From JAHFUI01 sp041485905 (GTDB lineage Bacteria; Acidobacteriota; Vicinamibacteria; Vicinamibacterales; CAVVIG01), in NCBI GenBank assembly GCA_041485905.1, contig JBGPKK010000118.1:1-14335 (forward strand): 14,335 bases of DNA, written 5' to 3'. A program made the position numbers and the translations under genes. Every line of letters starts with the position of its first letter. Within the stretch, counting starts at the first letter, position 1. This document shows, one piece after another, positions 4,568-14,335 of this stretch. Under the pieces are notes generated by a model. It saw only the letters and a list, made by a program, of their open reading frames with translations, was not told where the DNA came from and ran no database searches.

Positions 4568-7281
4568 GAGGCTCTACCAGGCCCACCTGGTCGGCCCGAC
4601 CCGCCGGGTCCACCTGGTCTACCTGACGCACCTGACCCACTTGGCCTACCCGCCCCACCTGACCCCAGAGATGCACCGGGCCGTTCGAGCACCCGCCGGC
4701 ACGCGCGCTGGAACCGATCGGCCAGCGCGCGGCGTGTCTCCTCCGACACCGGCCCGAGCCGCGACCAGCTCGCCTGCGCCTGGCGCACGTCTTCCTCGGC
4801 GGCGCGCCAGCGGCTTTCTTCGTCGACCTTGCCGCCGATCGTGTTGGCCGCGAGCGCTTCCTTGAGCATCGCGGCCAGACGGGTGGTCGGCGAGAGCGCG
4901 TCACCACCGGCGGCTGCCGGGCCGCCGAGCGATGACGCGAGCGTCTCGACGCGGCGCACGAGCGCGTCCATGCGCTCGCGGTTCGCCTCGGGATCGAGAT
5001 CGGTCCCGGCGAACGCCTGAGGCCATGTCGCGATGACGCCTTCGACGGCGGCGGTGAAGCGTCGATCGAGCGCAGCCGCACGATCGGGATCGACGCCGCG
5101 CAGGGCCAACTCCTGCTGCCACCGGCTGCGCAGCGCACGCACCTTCGCCGGCAGCCCGGTATCGTCGCCGCCGGAGAGCGCCTCGAGTTCTCCACAGATC
5201 GCTTCCCGCGCGGCCGCACGCTCACCGCGTGCGATCTCGTGGCGTTGCGCGAACCGTGTGAAGAAGCGGTCACCCGCGGTGCGGAATCGCTGCCAGATGG
5301 CGTCCGAGCGGCTCTTCTTCACCGGACCGATCGTCTTCCATTCGGTCTGGAGACGCTTGATCTCCGCGGCGGCAACGTCCCAGTCGGTCGAGTCGCCCAG
5401 CGCTTCGGCCTTCGCGCACAAGGCCTCTTTCTTCGCGAAGTTCTCGGCCCACGTGGCCTTCCGCCGGGCGAGATCCTCGTGTCGCCGCGTGAAGAACCGA
5501 TCGCAGGCGACCCGGAACCGTTCCCAGACTGGTTTTTCCTGTCCGCGCGGGACGGCGCCGATCGTCTTCCATTCGGCTTGCAGCCGCTTGATCTCCTCAG
5601 CCGTTTGAATCCAATTGGAGGAGTCGGCCAGCGCCTGGGCGCGCTCGCAGAGCGCGAGCCTTTTCGCGAGGTTTTCGCGGCGCTGCTCCGCTTCGGCGGC
5701 GAAGTGCGCTTCGCACGTGGCCCACACCTCGTCGTGCGCGGCCTTGAACCGCTTCCAGAGCGCCTCGCCCTGCGCCCGCGGCACGTCGGCCGCCTCGCGC
5801 CATTGCTGCTGGAGATCATGGACGCGCCGCGCGATCTCCGCAGGGCCCTCGGCGGACCTGAGTGCCTCCATCTTCTCGCAGAGCTGCTCCTGGAGGCCGA
5901 CGTTGGCCCAACGCTGCCAACCCTCAAGATCGCGAAGCTCCTGCAGCTTTGGCGTCAGCGTGCCCTGGACGGCCTTCAAACACCGCACGACTTCGTCGTA
6001 ATCCTGTTTGGTGGGCAGCGGCGGCACCGCCGCCAGTGCCGCGCGGACGTCGCGCAGGGCCCGCTCGGCCAGCTTCACGGACAGATCGTTCCGGGTCGTC
6101 AGCGGTTCGACGCGGGCGAGCAGTTGTTGGACCTGGTTGAGCCCGTCGCGACGCGCTCGTCTATCGGCCTCCCGCGATTCGGTCTCGCGTGCGATCACCC
6201 GCGCTTCGGCCGCCGCCGACCGCTCGGCCAGATCCGCGTCGGCCGGGACCGACGCGGTGACATGCTTCCATTCGCGGCGCGCGATCTCCAGGCGCCGCTT
6301 TGCCGACCGCAGATCCTCATCGGCCGCAGCCGCTTCGACCTCGGCGACGAGCTCGACGAGGCGTTGGCGAGTCCGCTCGGCTTCTTTCCGCGCTTCATTG
6401 GCGGCCTCTTCGGCCGCCGCGCGTTCGGCGGCACGGCGCTCCTGCTGCTCGTGCGCTCTTTCTGCCGCCGCGTGTGCGCGTTCCGCTTCGGCTGCCGCCG
6501 CGCGCGCACGTTCCTCTTCGGCCGCCGTCGCGCCTGCTCGTTCCAGCTCGAAAGCCTTCGCCGCATCACCGCTCGCCGGGCCGGAGTCGACGGCAGGCGC
6601 CGGAATCGGCGCCGCAGCCGCCACCTCCAGCGTTTGGCGGTCATCCTGCTCACGCAGAATCGTCCGCGCGCGCTTCATCGCGTTCTTGTTGTTCGATCGC
6701 GAGGCCACCTGTTCGAGATCGGCGCGTCGGTTGAGCCGATCGACCGCGGCAACCGCCGTGTCTTTGAACTCGCTGCTCATCGCGACGGCGACTATCTCGT
6801 CGTGTTCGTTCAGCGCGTCGAGCGCGGCGCCGCGGATCGGCTCGAGCGCGGCGTGCCGCGCGATGGATCCCAGCGCGCGCGGGTCGTCCACACGCTCGAG
6901 CGCACGGCGCGCGACCGATTCACGCGTGACCGTCTTGATGACCTGTGACAGGATCTTCACGTCCGAGATCGCGTCGACGGCGGCCAGGCTTTCGGCTTCG
7001 CCCGTCTCTTCGAAGGCTTCGAGCGCGATGTCGCGGAGCATCGACGTCGCCTGCGCGCGAACGCCGGCATCCCCGTCGTCGCGCACGATGAGGGCCAGGA
7101 CCGCCGGATCCATCAGCTTCCCGACGGCTGCGCGACGGACGCGCGGGCTCTCGTCCTCGCGCGCGGCGGCGATCAGTAGCTCGCGCTCGTCGATCGACAA
7201 CGCCTCCACGTACGCAAGACGCACGTCCGGATCGGGATGCTTGTGTCCCGGCACCGGGCGGAACCGGTCGAGGATGGCCAT
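4564..7281 (-). CDS. HEAT-like/coiled-coil/DUF349 repeat protein
   Basis: The 905-residue protein has no signal peptide. Residues 15-215 look like HEAT-type helical repeats (SPRVRRAAVGKL, DAGVRAQATSML, ESVARRALERV). Residues about 240-310 are an Ala/Glu/Arg-rich coiled coil. From about 450 to 690 come three DUF349 units, with the hallmark LQAEWKTIGAVPRGQEKPVW and LQTEWKTIGPVKKSRSD segments, each followed by WxRF; weaker units appear near 300-345 and 815-865. Residues 872-905 are a Gly/Pro/Ser/Arg tail encoded by a 9-base DNA repeat. DUF349 proteins are cytoplasmic and of unknown biochemical function. The stop codon overlaps that of the convergent sigma gene. ATG 7281 has no strong Shine-Dalgarno; a TAGAAT element lies only 12 bases upstream, so the leader would be very short. 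Confidence 0.88.
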   Translation of the reverse strand: MAILDRFRPVPGHKHPDPDVRLAYVEALSIDERELLIAAAREDESPRVRRAAVGKLMDPAVLALIVRDDGDAGVRAQATSMLRDIALEAFEETGEAESLAAVDAISDVKILSQVIKTVTRESVARRALERVDDPRALGSIARHAALEPIRGAALDALNEHDEIVAVAMSSEFKDTAVAAVDRLNRRADLEQVASRSNNKNAMKRARTILREQDDRQTLEVAAAAPIPAPAVDSGPASGDAAKAFELERAGATAAEEERARAAAAEAERAHAAAERAHEQQERRAAERAAAEEAANEARKEAERTRQRLVELVAEVEAAAADEDLRSAKRRLEIARREWKHVTASVPADADLAERSAAAEARVIARETESREADRRARRDGLNQVQQLLARVEPLTTRNDLSVKLAERALRDVRAALAAVPPLPTKQDYDEVVRCLKAVQGTLTPKLQELRDLEGWQRWANVGLQEQLCEKMEALRSAEGPAEIARRVHDLQQQWREAADVPRAQGEALWKRFKAAHDEVWATCEAHFAAEAEQRRENLAKRLALCERAQALADSSNWIQTAEEIKRLQAEWKTIGAVPRGQEKPVWERFRVACDRFFTRRHEDLARRKATWAENFAKKEALCAKAEALGDSTDWDVAAAEIKRLQTEWKTIGPVKKSRSDAIWQRFRTAGDRFFTRFAQRHEIARGERAAAREAICGELEALSGGDDTGLPAKVRALRSRWQQELALRGVDPDRAAALDRRFTAAVEGVIATWPQAFAGTDLDPEANRERMDALVRRVETLASSLGGPAAAGGDALSPTTRLAAMLKEALAANTIGGKVDEESRWRAAEEDVRQAQASWSRLGPVSEETRRALADRFQRACRRVLERPGASLGSGGAGRPSGSGASGRPGGPGGSGRPGGPGRAS
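4572..4661 (-). repeat. Ten tandem copies of a 9-base repeat in the DUF349 coding end
   Basis: On the minus strand, units such as CAGGTGGGG, CGGGTAGGC, CAAGTGGGT, CAGGTGCGT, CAGGTAGAC, CAGGTGGAC and CAGGTGGGC follow one another without a break for exactly 90 bases, ending two codons before the stop codon. They encode three-residue units of the type (S/P/A)-G-(G/R). The consensus matches the repeat after the FKBP gene. Spread of this unit into the 3' end of the gene, lengthening the protein, is inferred. Confidence 0.8.
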
Positions 7282-7293
7282 GTGAGATCTGTC

Positions 7294-7299
7294 ATTCTA
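7294..7299 (-). promoter_or_regulatory. Candidate -10 element of the DUF349 gene
   Basis: TAGAAT on the minus strand lies 12 bases upstream of the ATG at 7281. Transcription would begin within about 6 bases of the start codon, giving a nearly leaderless mRNA, which fits the lack of a ribosome-binding site. No strong -35 is visible. Confidence 0.3.
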
Positions 7300-7442
7300 G
7301 TGAACGCCGGGAGTTTTCGACCCCCGGATCGGCAGAAACGGCGAAATGCGTCGACCTACTCCAAAATTGCGGATCGCCTGAACGTGCTCATTACTACCTG
7401 CGTCACAACATCTTGCGGTCATCCCACAGGCCCCGTGCCGCG

Positions 7443-8087
7443 ATGAACTTTGATGTCGTCGTCGAGCGGTTGCGGATCGCGCTTGCGCAGGCATTACCGG
7501 GAGCGTCGGCACACGCGCTGATGGCGCCCCGGCCGCGCCGCGAGTGGCCAGCCGGTTTCAACCCGGCCGCCATCCGTCACGCGGGCGGATTACTACTGGT
7601 CTTCCCGGTCGAGTCCCGCGCGCACATCGTCCTGACCGTTCGCGCCGACGCGCTCGGACGGCACGGCGGTCAGGTCTCGCTGCCTGGCGGCGTCGCCGAG
7701 CCGGGTGAAACGTTCGAACAGGCGGCGCTGCGCGAGGCCCATGAGGAAGTGGCGCTCGCGCCCGACCAGGTGCGCGTGCTTGGCCGGTTGACGCCGCTCG
7801 ATATTCCGGTCAGTGGCTTTCGGCTGCATCCGATCGTCGCCGTGGCCGCAGCGCGGGCGGCCCTCACGCCGTCAGACGATGAGGTTGCACGAATCCTCGA
7901 GGTGGACATCGATGAGTTGGTCGATCCCGAGCGGTTGATCTTGGTAGAGCGCCAGCGAGACGGGCGCGCGATGATCGTTCCCGCGTTTCAGGCCGGCCGC
8001 GAAGAAATTTGGGGCGCCACCGCCATGGTGCTTTCCGAATTCCTCATGCTGCTCGGCTGGATCGCTCCGGCGTCCAGATCACGGTGA
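7443..8087 (+). CDS. Nudix hydrolase, CoA pyrophosphatase type
   Basis: The 214-residue protein carries a Nudix box at residues 83-105 (G-x5-E-x7-REAHEE): Gly83, Glu89, Arg97, Glu98, Glu101 and Glu102 are present, the last three acidic residues being the metal ligands. The final box glycine is Ala104. Just ahead, VLTVRADALGRHGGQVSLPGG fits the extra signature of CoA-hydrolysing Nudix enzymes (LLTxR...LxxHxGQVxxPGG). These cytoplasmic enzymes cleave coenzyme A or its derivatives to 3',5'-ADP and phosphopantetheine. The ATG at 7443 fits the family's N-terminus; a TTG at 7413 would add ten unlikely residues. No clear Shine-Dalgarno is seen. It is divergent from the DUF349 gene and convergent with glnA, so it is probably transcribed alone. 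Confidence 0.9.
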   Translation: MNFDVVVERLRIALAQALPGASAHALMAPRPRREWPAGFNPAAIRHAGGLLLVFPVESRAHIVLTVRADALGRHGGQVSLPGGVAEPGETFEQAALREAHEEVALAPDQVRVLGRLTPLDIPVSGFRLHPIVAVAAARAALTPSDDEVARILEVDIDELVDPERLILVERQRDGRAMIVPAFQAGREEIWGATAMVLSEFLMLLGWIAPASRSR

Positions 8088-8113
8088 ACGCAGAGGCCGA
8101 TCTGCGTTCACCG
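8082..8113. terminator. Bidirectional terminator-like hairpin between Nudix gene and glnA
   Basis: CGGTGAACGCAGA (8082-8094) and its exact reverse complement (8101-8113) enclose the 6-base loop GGCCGA: a perfect 13-bp stem. On the plus strand CGGCTTTT follows. The Nudix stop codon TGA (8085-8087) lies inside the stem, and the glnA stop lies 20 bases beyond. The position between two convergent genes suits a terminator used from both sides, although the T-run is short. Confidence 0.7.
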
Positions 8114-8132
8114 CGGCTTTTGGGAACCGATT

Positions 8133-9575
8133 CTAGATATCGTAGTACAGGGCGAACTCCCACGGATGCGGCCGCAGGCGGATGGCGTCGACTTCCTTCT
8201 TCCGTTTGTATTCCAACCACACGTCGATCACGTCCTCCGTAAACACATCGCCCTTGAGCAGGAACTCGTGGTCTTTCTCGAGGGCATCGAGCGCTTCATC
8301 GAGGCTGCCAGGCGTTTTAGCGACCTTGGCCAGATCTTCCGGCGATAGATCGTAGAGATCTTTATCGAGCGGCCCGGGCGGCGTGATCTTCTTCTGGATG
8401 CCGTCCAACCCGGCCATCAGCAACGCGCTGAACGCCAGGTATCCGTTCGCGGCCGGATCGGGGAACCGAACCTCGACGCGCTTCGACTTCTCACTTCGAG
8501 AATAGAGTGGGATCCGAACGGCCGCGCTACGATTGCGCTGGGAGTAAATCAGGTTGATCGGCGCCTCGTAGCCCGGCACGAGTCGTCGGTACGAGTTGGT
8601 GGTCGGCGCGCAGAACGCGAGCAACGCCGGCGCGTGCTTGAGAATGCCCCCGATGTAGTGCAAGGCGGTCGTGCTCAGATCGGCGTACTTGCCCTTTTCA
8701 AAGAACAGGTTCTTCTTGCCCTTCCAGAGGCTCTGATGCACGTGCATGCCCGAGCCGTTGTCCTGAAAGATTGGCTTGGGCATGAACGTGACGGTCTTGT
8801 TGTGGCGCCGCGCCACTTGTTTGATGACGTATTTGTACTTCAGCAGGTTGTCCCCCATCGTGAGCAGGGAGTCGAACCGCATGTCGATCTCGGCTTGCCC
8901 GGCTGTTCCCACCTCGTGGTGCTGCACCTCGACGTTCACGCCAACCTGTTCGAGGGTGAGCAGCATTTCCGTACGGATGTCCTGCAGTTGGTCCATCGGC
9001 GGAACCGGAAAGTACCCTTCTTTGTAGCGCACTTTGTAGCCGAGGTTCTGCGACGGCGACGATGCGCTCGCCCGCTCTTCGCGCCCGGAGTTCCAGAATC
9101 CCTCGACTGAGTCGATGTGGTAGTAGCCGTGGTTGTAGCCCTGAGCGAAGCGGACGTCATCGAAAATATAGAATTCCGCTTCGGGCCCGAAATACGCCGT
9201 ATCGGCAAGGCCGCTGGACTTCAGGTGACTCTCAGCCTTCATGGCGATATACCGCGGGTCACGGCTGTACATCTTGCCGGTCACCGGGTCTTTGACGTTG
9301 CAGATGAGCACCAGCGTTGGCGCCACCGTGAACGGATCCATGAACGCGGTCTCCGGGTCGGGCATCAACAGCATGTCGCTTTCGTGGATCTCCTGGAAGC
9401 CGCGGATGCTGGATCCGTCGAAGCCGAGTCCTTCTTCGAAGGCGTCGGCGTCAAACTCTTTGGCGGAGACCGTAAAGTGCTGCCAAAGCCCCGGCAGATC
9501 GACGAATCGCACGTCGATCGCCTGAACCTTCTTGTCCTTGATGAGTTGCATGACATCGTTCGCTTTCATCTTCAT
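8133..9575 (-). CDS. glnA: Glutamine synthetase, type I
   Basis: The enzyme makes glutamine from glutamate, ammonia and ATP and forms cytoplasmic dodecamers. At 480 residues it is close to the usual 470. Visible signatures are GFDGSSIRGF (51-60, with the active-site Asp), FGPEAEFYIFD (129-139, metal-binding Glu132 and Glu134), the ATP-site segment DNGSGMHVHQS (272-282), NRSAAVRIP (348-356) and EVRFPDPAAN (368-377). The segment KDLYDLSPED puts Tyr408 at the position adenylylated in GSI-beta enzymes, so control by GlnE-type adenylyltransferase is likely. GGGAGG (9580-9585) lies 4 bases before ATG 9575 and 10 before ATG 9569; either could be used. The gene is transcribed alone, divergent from the topoisomerase gene. 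No nitrogen regulator gene is in the window. Confidence 0.97.
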   Translation of the reverse strand: MKMKANDVMQLIKDKKVQAIDVRFVDLPGLWQHFTVSAKEFDADAFEEGLGFDGSSIRGFQEIHESDMLLMPDPETAFMDPFTVAPTLVLICNVKDPVTGKMYSRDPRYIAMKAESHLKSSGLADTAYFGPEAEFYIFDDVRFAQGYNHGYYHIDSVEGFWNSGREERASASSPSQNLGYKVRYKEGYFPVPPMDQLQDIRTEMLLTLEQVGVNVEVQHHEVGTAGQAEIDMRFDSLLTMGDNLLKYKYVIKQVARRHNKTVTFMPKPIFQDNGSGMHVHQSLWKGKKNLFFEKGKYADLSTTALHYIGGILKHAPALLAFCAPTTNSYRRLVPGYEAPINLIYSQRNRSAAVRIPLYSRSEKSKRVEVRFPDPAANGYLAFSALLMAGLDGIQKKITPPGPLDKDLYDLSPEDLAKVAKTPGSLDEALDALEKDHEFLLKGDVFTEDVIDVWLEYKRKKEVDAIRLRPHPWEFALYYDI

Positions 9576-10028
9576 CTCGCCTCCCTAGACCGCAGCGTTT
9601 ACCGGCACGAAATCTTACACGACGTCCTTCTCACGGGGCGGATATTCTACCCGACGTGGCCTGGCACCGCGGACGTGCCGCCATCGATTGCGGCAGACCA
9701 CCACGGTTGTGGACGTCGTGCAAAACAGACGCCGGCCGGCGCCGGCCGCGATCTCGCAGGAAATGCGGTTTTGCCGGGAAATAAGCCGGACGGAGGGAGT
9801 GGGGCGACGGCTCTGTAAAGCGGCCAGCGAGACATTTGCGTCGGACAGCTTGGTTCAACCGGACATTTTTGTCGATTTTGTCGTTCGTCTGATGGGGCAC
9901 GGCAACCGCAACAGCCCCGCGCCAGGGCTCCGACTAAACATTGTTGTCGATCGTATGACGATCCCGACAAATGTGTTGCTCCAAACACGCCTCGGTGAGC
10001 GCGGAGCTGAACAGCCCGCCCGGCATTC
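9576..10028. other. Divergent promoter region of glnA and the topoisomerase gene
   Basis: This stretch of 453 bases has no credible gene. On the glnA side the minus strand has TAAGAT (9612-9617) and TAGAAT (9644-9649) as -10 candidates; no sigma-54 type GG-N10-GC element was recognised. A 14-bp perfect palindrome GGCCGGCGCCGGCC is at 9734-9747. On the topoisomerase side, a TAAGAT (10034-10039) overlaps the annotated TTG start. GTCG-containing motifs recur at 9871, 9880 and 9946, the last inside a hairpin listed separately. Confidence 0.45.
9944..9970. promoter_or_regulatory. Hairpin/operator-like inverted repeat upstream of the topoisomerase gene
   Basis: TTGTC-GATCG, loop TATGA, CGATC-CC-GACAA form a 10-bp stem with a two-base bulge. 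It lies about 60-85 bases before the topoisomerase start, a usual place for an operator. Similar GTCGAT/GTCGTT motifs occur about 70 bases further upstream. Which regulator would bind is unknown. Confidence 0.35.
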
Positions 10029-12488
<2,460 letters not shown>

Positions 12489-12493
12489 TGGAG

Positions 12494-12499
12494 TACAAT
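12494..12499 (+). promoter_or_regulatory. Candidate -10 element ahead of the NYN-LOTUS gene
   Basis: TACAAT lies 5 bases after the topoisomerase stop codon, within the same octamer (GTACAATG) found upstream of the FKBP gene. It would give a leader of about 110 bases for the next gene. There is no clear -35. If inactive, the NYN gene is co-transcribed with the topoisomerase gene. Confidence 0.3.
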
Positions 12500-12615
12500 G
12501 GCCTCGCGCCTCACCCTGAGGCTGCTTGGCTTGATCGCTGCGTACTCTGGCTGGAACCTCCGGCCGCTGTCGCTCGAGCCACCACCGGTAACCGACGACA
12601 ACGCAAGGATCCGTT

Positions 12616-14130
12616 TTGCCTCATCAAGATCGCCTGAACATCGCCGTCTTCATCGACTTCGACAACATCGAGATCGGCGTCAAATCAACCCTCGGCCAGC
12701 AATTCGACGTGGGCATCATCCTCGACGCGATCAAAGAGCGCGGCGAGGTCGTGACCAAGATTGCCTACGCGGACTGGACGCGCGCCGGCGAATACAGCCG
12801 GACGCTGACCCAGCACGCGATCCGCCTCGTGCAGCGCAATCTCACGCCCGGCGGCGACAAGAACGGCGCCGACATCAACCTCGCGCTTGACGCGCTCGAG
12901 ATGGCGTTCACGCATCCGCACATCAACGCCTATGTCATCGTCGGCGGCGACAGCGATTTCCTGTCGCTTGTGGAAAAGCTCAAGCAGTACGACAAGAAGG
13001 TGTTCGTCGTCGGCGGGCGGGCGTTCACGAGCGTCATCCTGCAGCGGAATTGCCACGAGTTCATCGCGTACGAGAACCTGCAGGGTGTGCGGAAGACGGC
13101 GGCCAAGATTGGCCGGCCGATGCCCGCGGCCGCCGCGAACGCGCCCATCGCGCAGGCGTTTCCGATCGTGCGCCGCGCGCTGAAAATTCTGGCCGACCGC
13201 GAGGTCACTCCGCAGACCGGACTGCTCAAGAGCACGCTGTTGCAGCTCGACTCGACGTTTTCCGAGCGCAATTACGGCGCCTCGTCGTTCCTCGATTTCG
13301 TCGAGAAGCTGTCTCTGGCCGGGCTGGTCCAGTTGAAGCACGCCGGCCGCAGCGTCATGGTCGAGCTGAACAATCAGTTCGACGACAGTGAGGCCTCGAC
13401 GGCAGACGCGAAGGTCCGCACGACGACGGGCAATCAGCCGGCAGAAATCGTGCAGCCGCGTCGTAGCGAAGACGGAGGCGGGGCCTTTCCGCCTGCCGGT
13501 ATGGTCGAGACCGAACCGCGAGTCGCGGCAGAACCCGCCGCCGATGGTGTGAAACGGGTCGCAGACGTGCTCAACGCCGCGACCGCTGCGCGCTGGCCGA
13601 TGTACCTCCGCAACGTGAAGCAGTTGCTGCGCGCTGCCGACCTCGGGTTCGACGAACGCCGGTACGGCTTCTCGGGACTGGTCGAGCTCGTGCGGGCGTG
13701 CCAGAAAGAAGGGCTCGTCAGACTCGAACGTGACCGGCGCGGCGGCTTGCGCGTATTTCCGGGCCCGGCGCTCCAGCGCGTCACATTAGCGGTCGCGCCG
13801 CGCGAAGAGCCGATGGATCGGGCCGAAAGCCCAATGGAAGATCAGAGTCAAGCCGGACGCCCCGACGAAGCATTCGAGGAGTCTGCGCCCGGCAACACCA
13901 TGGCGGCTCGCGAGGCGGTCGACTCAGATTTTCTGGACAACGAGCCGATGCCGACCAGCGATCCGACCGCGGAGCTGCTCGGAACGGGTGCGCGACGGAG
14001 GCGGGTCGCGCGCGTCGCCGGGTCAACGGCCGGCCGGCGTGCCCCAAAGACGGCGGCGCGAAAGCCTGCCGCGCCTCGGCGCGCGTCCGCAAGCGCGAGA
14101 AAAGGCGCGAACTCGAAGCCTCAAGTGTGA
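12616..14130 (+). CDS. NYN-domain RNase-like protein with two LOTUS/OST-HTH domains
   Basis: The 504-residue protein starts with a NYN (LabA/PIN-like) nuclease domain at 8-155: VFIDFDNIE with Asp14 and Asp16, DKNGADINLALDAL with Asp86, and VGGDSDF with Asp112 and Asp114, the acidic cluster expected to hold a metal. Two LOTUS/OST-HTH domains follow, at about 178-252 (RNYGASSFLDFVEKLSLAGLV) and 311-383 (RRYGFSGLVELVRACQKEGLV). The C-terminus (about 458-504) is basic and Ala/Pro-rich, like a histone-H1-type nucleic-acid tail. NYN enzymes cleave RNA, and LOTUS domains are reported to bind G-rich RNA, so an RNA-processing or silencing role is inferred. The TTG start is supported by AAGGA six bases upstream. 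It follows the topoisomerase gene by 127 bases on the same strand. Confidence 0.9.
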   Translation: MPHQDRLNIAVFIDFDNIEIGVKSTLGQQFDVGIILDAIKERGEVVTKIAYADWTRAGEYSRTLTQHAIRLVQRNLTPGGDKNGADINLALDALEMAFTHPHINAYVIVGGDSDFLSLVEKLKQYDKKVFVVGGRAFTSVILQRNCHEFIAYENLQGVRKTAAKIGRPMPAAAANAPIAQAFPIVRRALKILADREVTPQTGLLKSTLLQLDSTFSERNYGASSFLDFVEKLSLAGLVQLKHAGRSVMVELNNQFDDSEASTADAKVRTTTGNQPAEIVQPRRSEDGGGAFPPAGMVETEPRVAAEPAADGVKRVADVLNAATAARWPMYLRNVKQLLRAADLGFDERRYGFSGLVELVRACQKEGLVRLERDRRGGLRVFPGPALQRVTLAVAPREEPMDRAESPMEDQSQAGRPDEAFEESAPGNTMAAREAVDSDFLDNEPMPTSDPTAELLGTGARRRRVARVAGSTAGRRAPKTAARKPAAPRRASASARKGANSKPQV

Positions 14131-14171
14131 AGGCTGAAGTCTCAGCGTCCTGGCAGACTTGAGACCTGAGA
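14120..14171. terminator. Possible terminator hairpins between convergent genes
   Basis: CTCAAGT (14120-14126) pairs with ACTTGAG (14157-14163), and TCTCAG (14140-14145) can instead pair with CTGAGA (14166-14171), which is followed by TTTCGCTTTT. The stems are short and mutually exclusive. The location, between the NYN stop and the stop of the minus-strand gene at the right edge, fits a terminator. Confidence 0.3.
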
Positions 14172-14184
14172 TTTCGCTTTTGCC

Positions 14185-14335
14185 TCACCGTTTTTCGCTG
14201 GCGAGGAAATCCACCCACTGCTGGACGAGCGGCTGTTTCGGGCCGTCAGCTTTGGCGTACTGCGCGGCGTAGTTACGCGCCATGGTGAGATCGGCGGCGC
14301 CGTTGATCACGACGGCGCGGTTGTTGTGCACCTGG
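14185..14335 (-). CDS. C-terminal fragment of an unidentified gene, cut by the window edge
   Basis: The minus strand reads open from the right edge to TGA at 14185-14187, giving 49 complete codons (VHNNRAVVINGAADLTMARN ... QQWVDFLASEKR). The composition, with evenly spread Ala, Gln and aromatic residues and no arginine excess, is protein-like, and the end at QQWVDFLASEKR looks like a natural helical C-terminus. The fragment is too short to assign to a family. It converges on the NYN gene with a 54-base gap. Confidence 0.65.
   Translation of the reverse strand, partial: QVHNNRAVVINGAADLTMARNYAAQYAKADGPKQPLVQQWVDFLASEKR

Noticed and set aside
4245..5273. A 342-codon minus-strand frame covering the end of the DUF349 and sigma genes
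   Set aside because: It overlaps the DUF349 gene in another frame and runs antisense through the sigma gene; very arginine-rich with no domain.
5239..6948. A 569-codon open frame on the plus strand opposite the DUF349 gene
   Set aside because: It lies entirely antisense to a gene with clear DUF349 motifs, is arginine/leucine-rich without motifs, and such long antisense frames are normal in GC-rich coding DNA.
6008..7285. A 425-codon plus-strand open frame rich in Ser, Ala and Arg
   Set aside because: Antisense to the Ala/Glu coiled-coil and HEAT part of the DUF349 gene; its composition is just the complement of those codons.
9576..9700. A sigma-54 promoter for glnA
   Set aside because: No GG-N10-GC element with the expected flanks was found upstream of the start.

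Overview
The window is a GC-rich chromosomal segment from a bacterium. The mix of genes (tandem FKBP protein with a signal peptide, ECF sigma factor with a long C-terminal extension, large HEAT/coiled-coil/DUF349 protein, bacterial NYN-LOTUS protein) and the G-rich 9-base repeats suggest a soil Acidobacteriota-type genome. That is an inference from gene content and base composition, and no 16S or other phylogenetic marker was analysed. No phage, transposase, CRISPR or tRNA is visible.

Layout, left to right. (1) 1-1106, minus: a gene cut by the left edge, with a PH/GRAM-like domain and a HIRAN domain. (2) 1107-1528: non-coding, with a REP-like hairpin and a -10-like element. (3) 1529-2353, plus: a secreted protein with two FKBP prolyl isomerase domains; its stop codon lies in a G-rich 9-base repeat that fits a G-quadruplex pattern. 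(4) 2354-3133: almost 800 bases without a credible gene, dominated by two adjacent long imperfect palindromes. (5) 3134-4567, plus: an ECF sigma factor whose extension begins at an in-frame ATG with its own Shine-Dalgarno sequence. (6) 4564-7281, minus: a 905-residue HEAT/coiled-coil/DUF349 protein that converges on and overlaps the sigma gene; its C-terminus is encoded by ten copies of a 9-base repeat like the one after the FKBP gene. (7) 7443-8087, plus: a CoA-pyrophosphatase-type Nudix hydrolase. (8) 8133-9575, minus: glutamine synthetase type I, separated from the Nudix gene by a 13-bp-stem terminator-like hairpin. (9) 9576-10028: a divergent regulatory region. (10) 10029-12488, plus: type IIA topoisomerase subunit A, followed by (11) 12616-14130, plus: a NYN nuclease-like protein with two LOTUS/OST-HTH domains and a basic tail. 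(12) 14185-14335, minus: the C-terminus of an unidentified gene cut by the right edge.

Most genes look like ordinary chromosomal housekeeping units (nitrogen assimilation, chromosome topology, protein folding, nucleotide clean-up), and few appear to form operons. The parts most worth following are the fused sigma factor with a possible internal translation product, the paired palindromes just upstream of it, the NYN-LOTUS protein, and the G-rich repeats that sit at the 3' ends of two unrelated genes. LOTUS domains as a family are reported to bind G-rich RNA, so a link between the last two is conceivable, but nothing in the window proves it.
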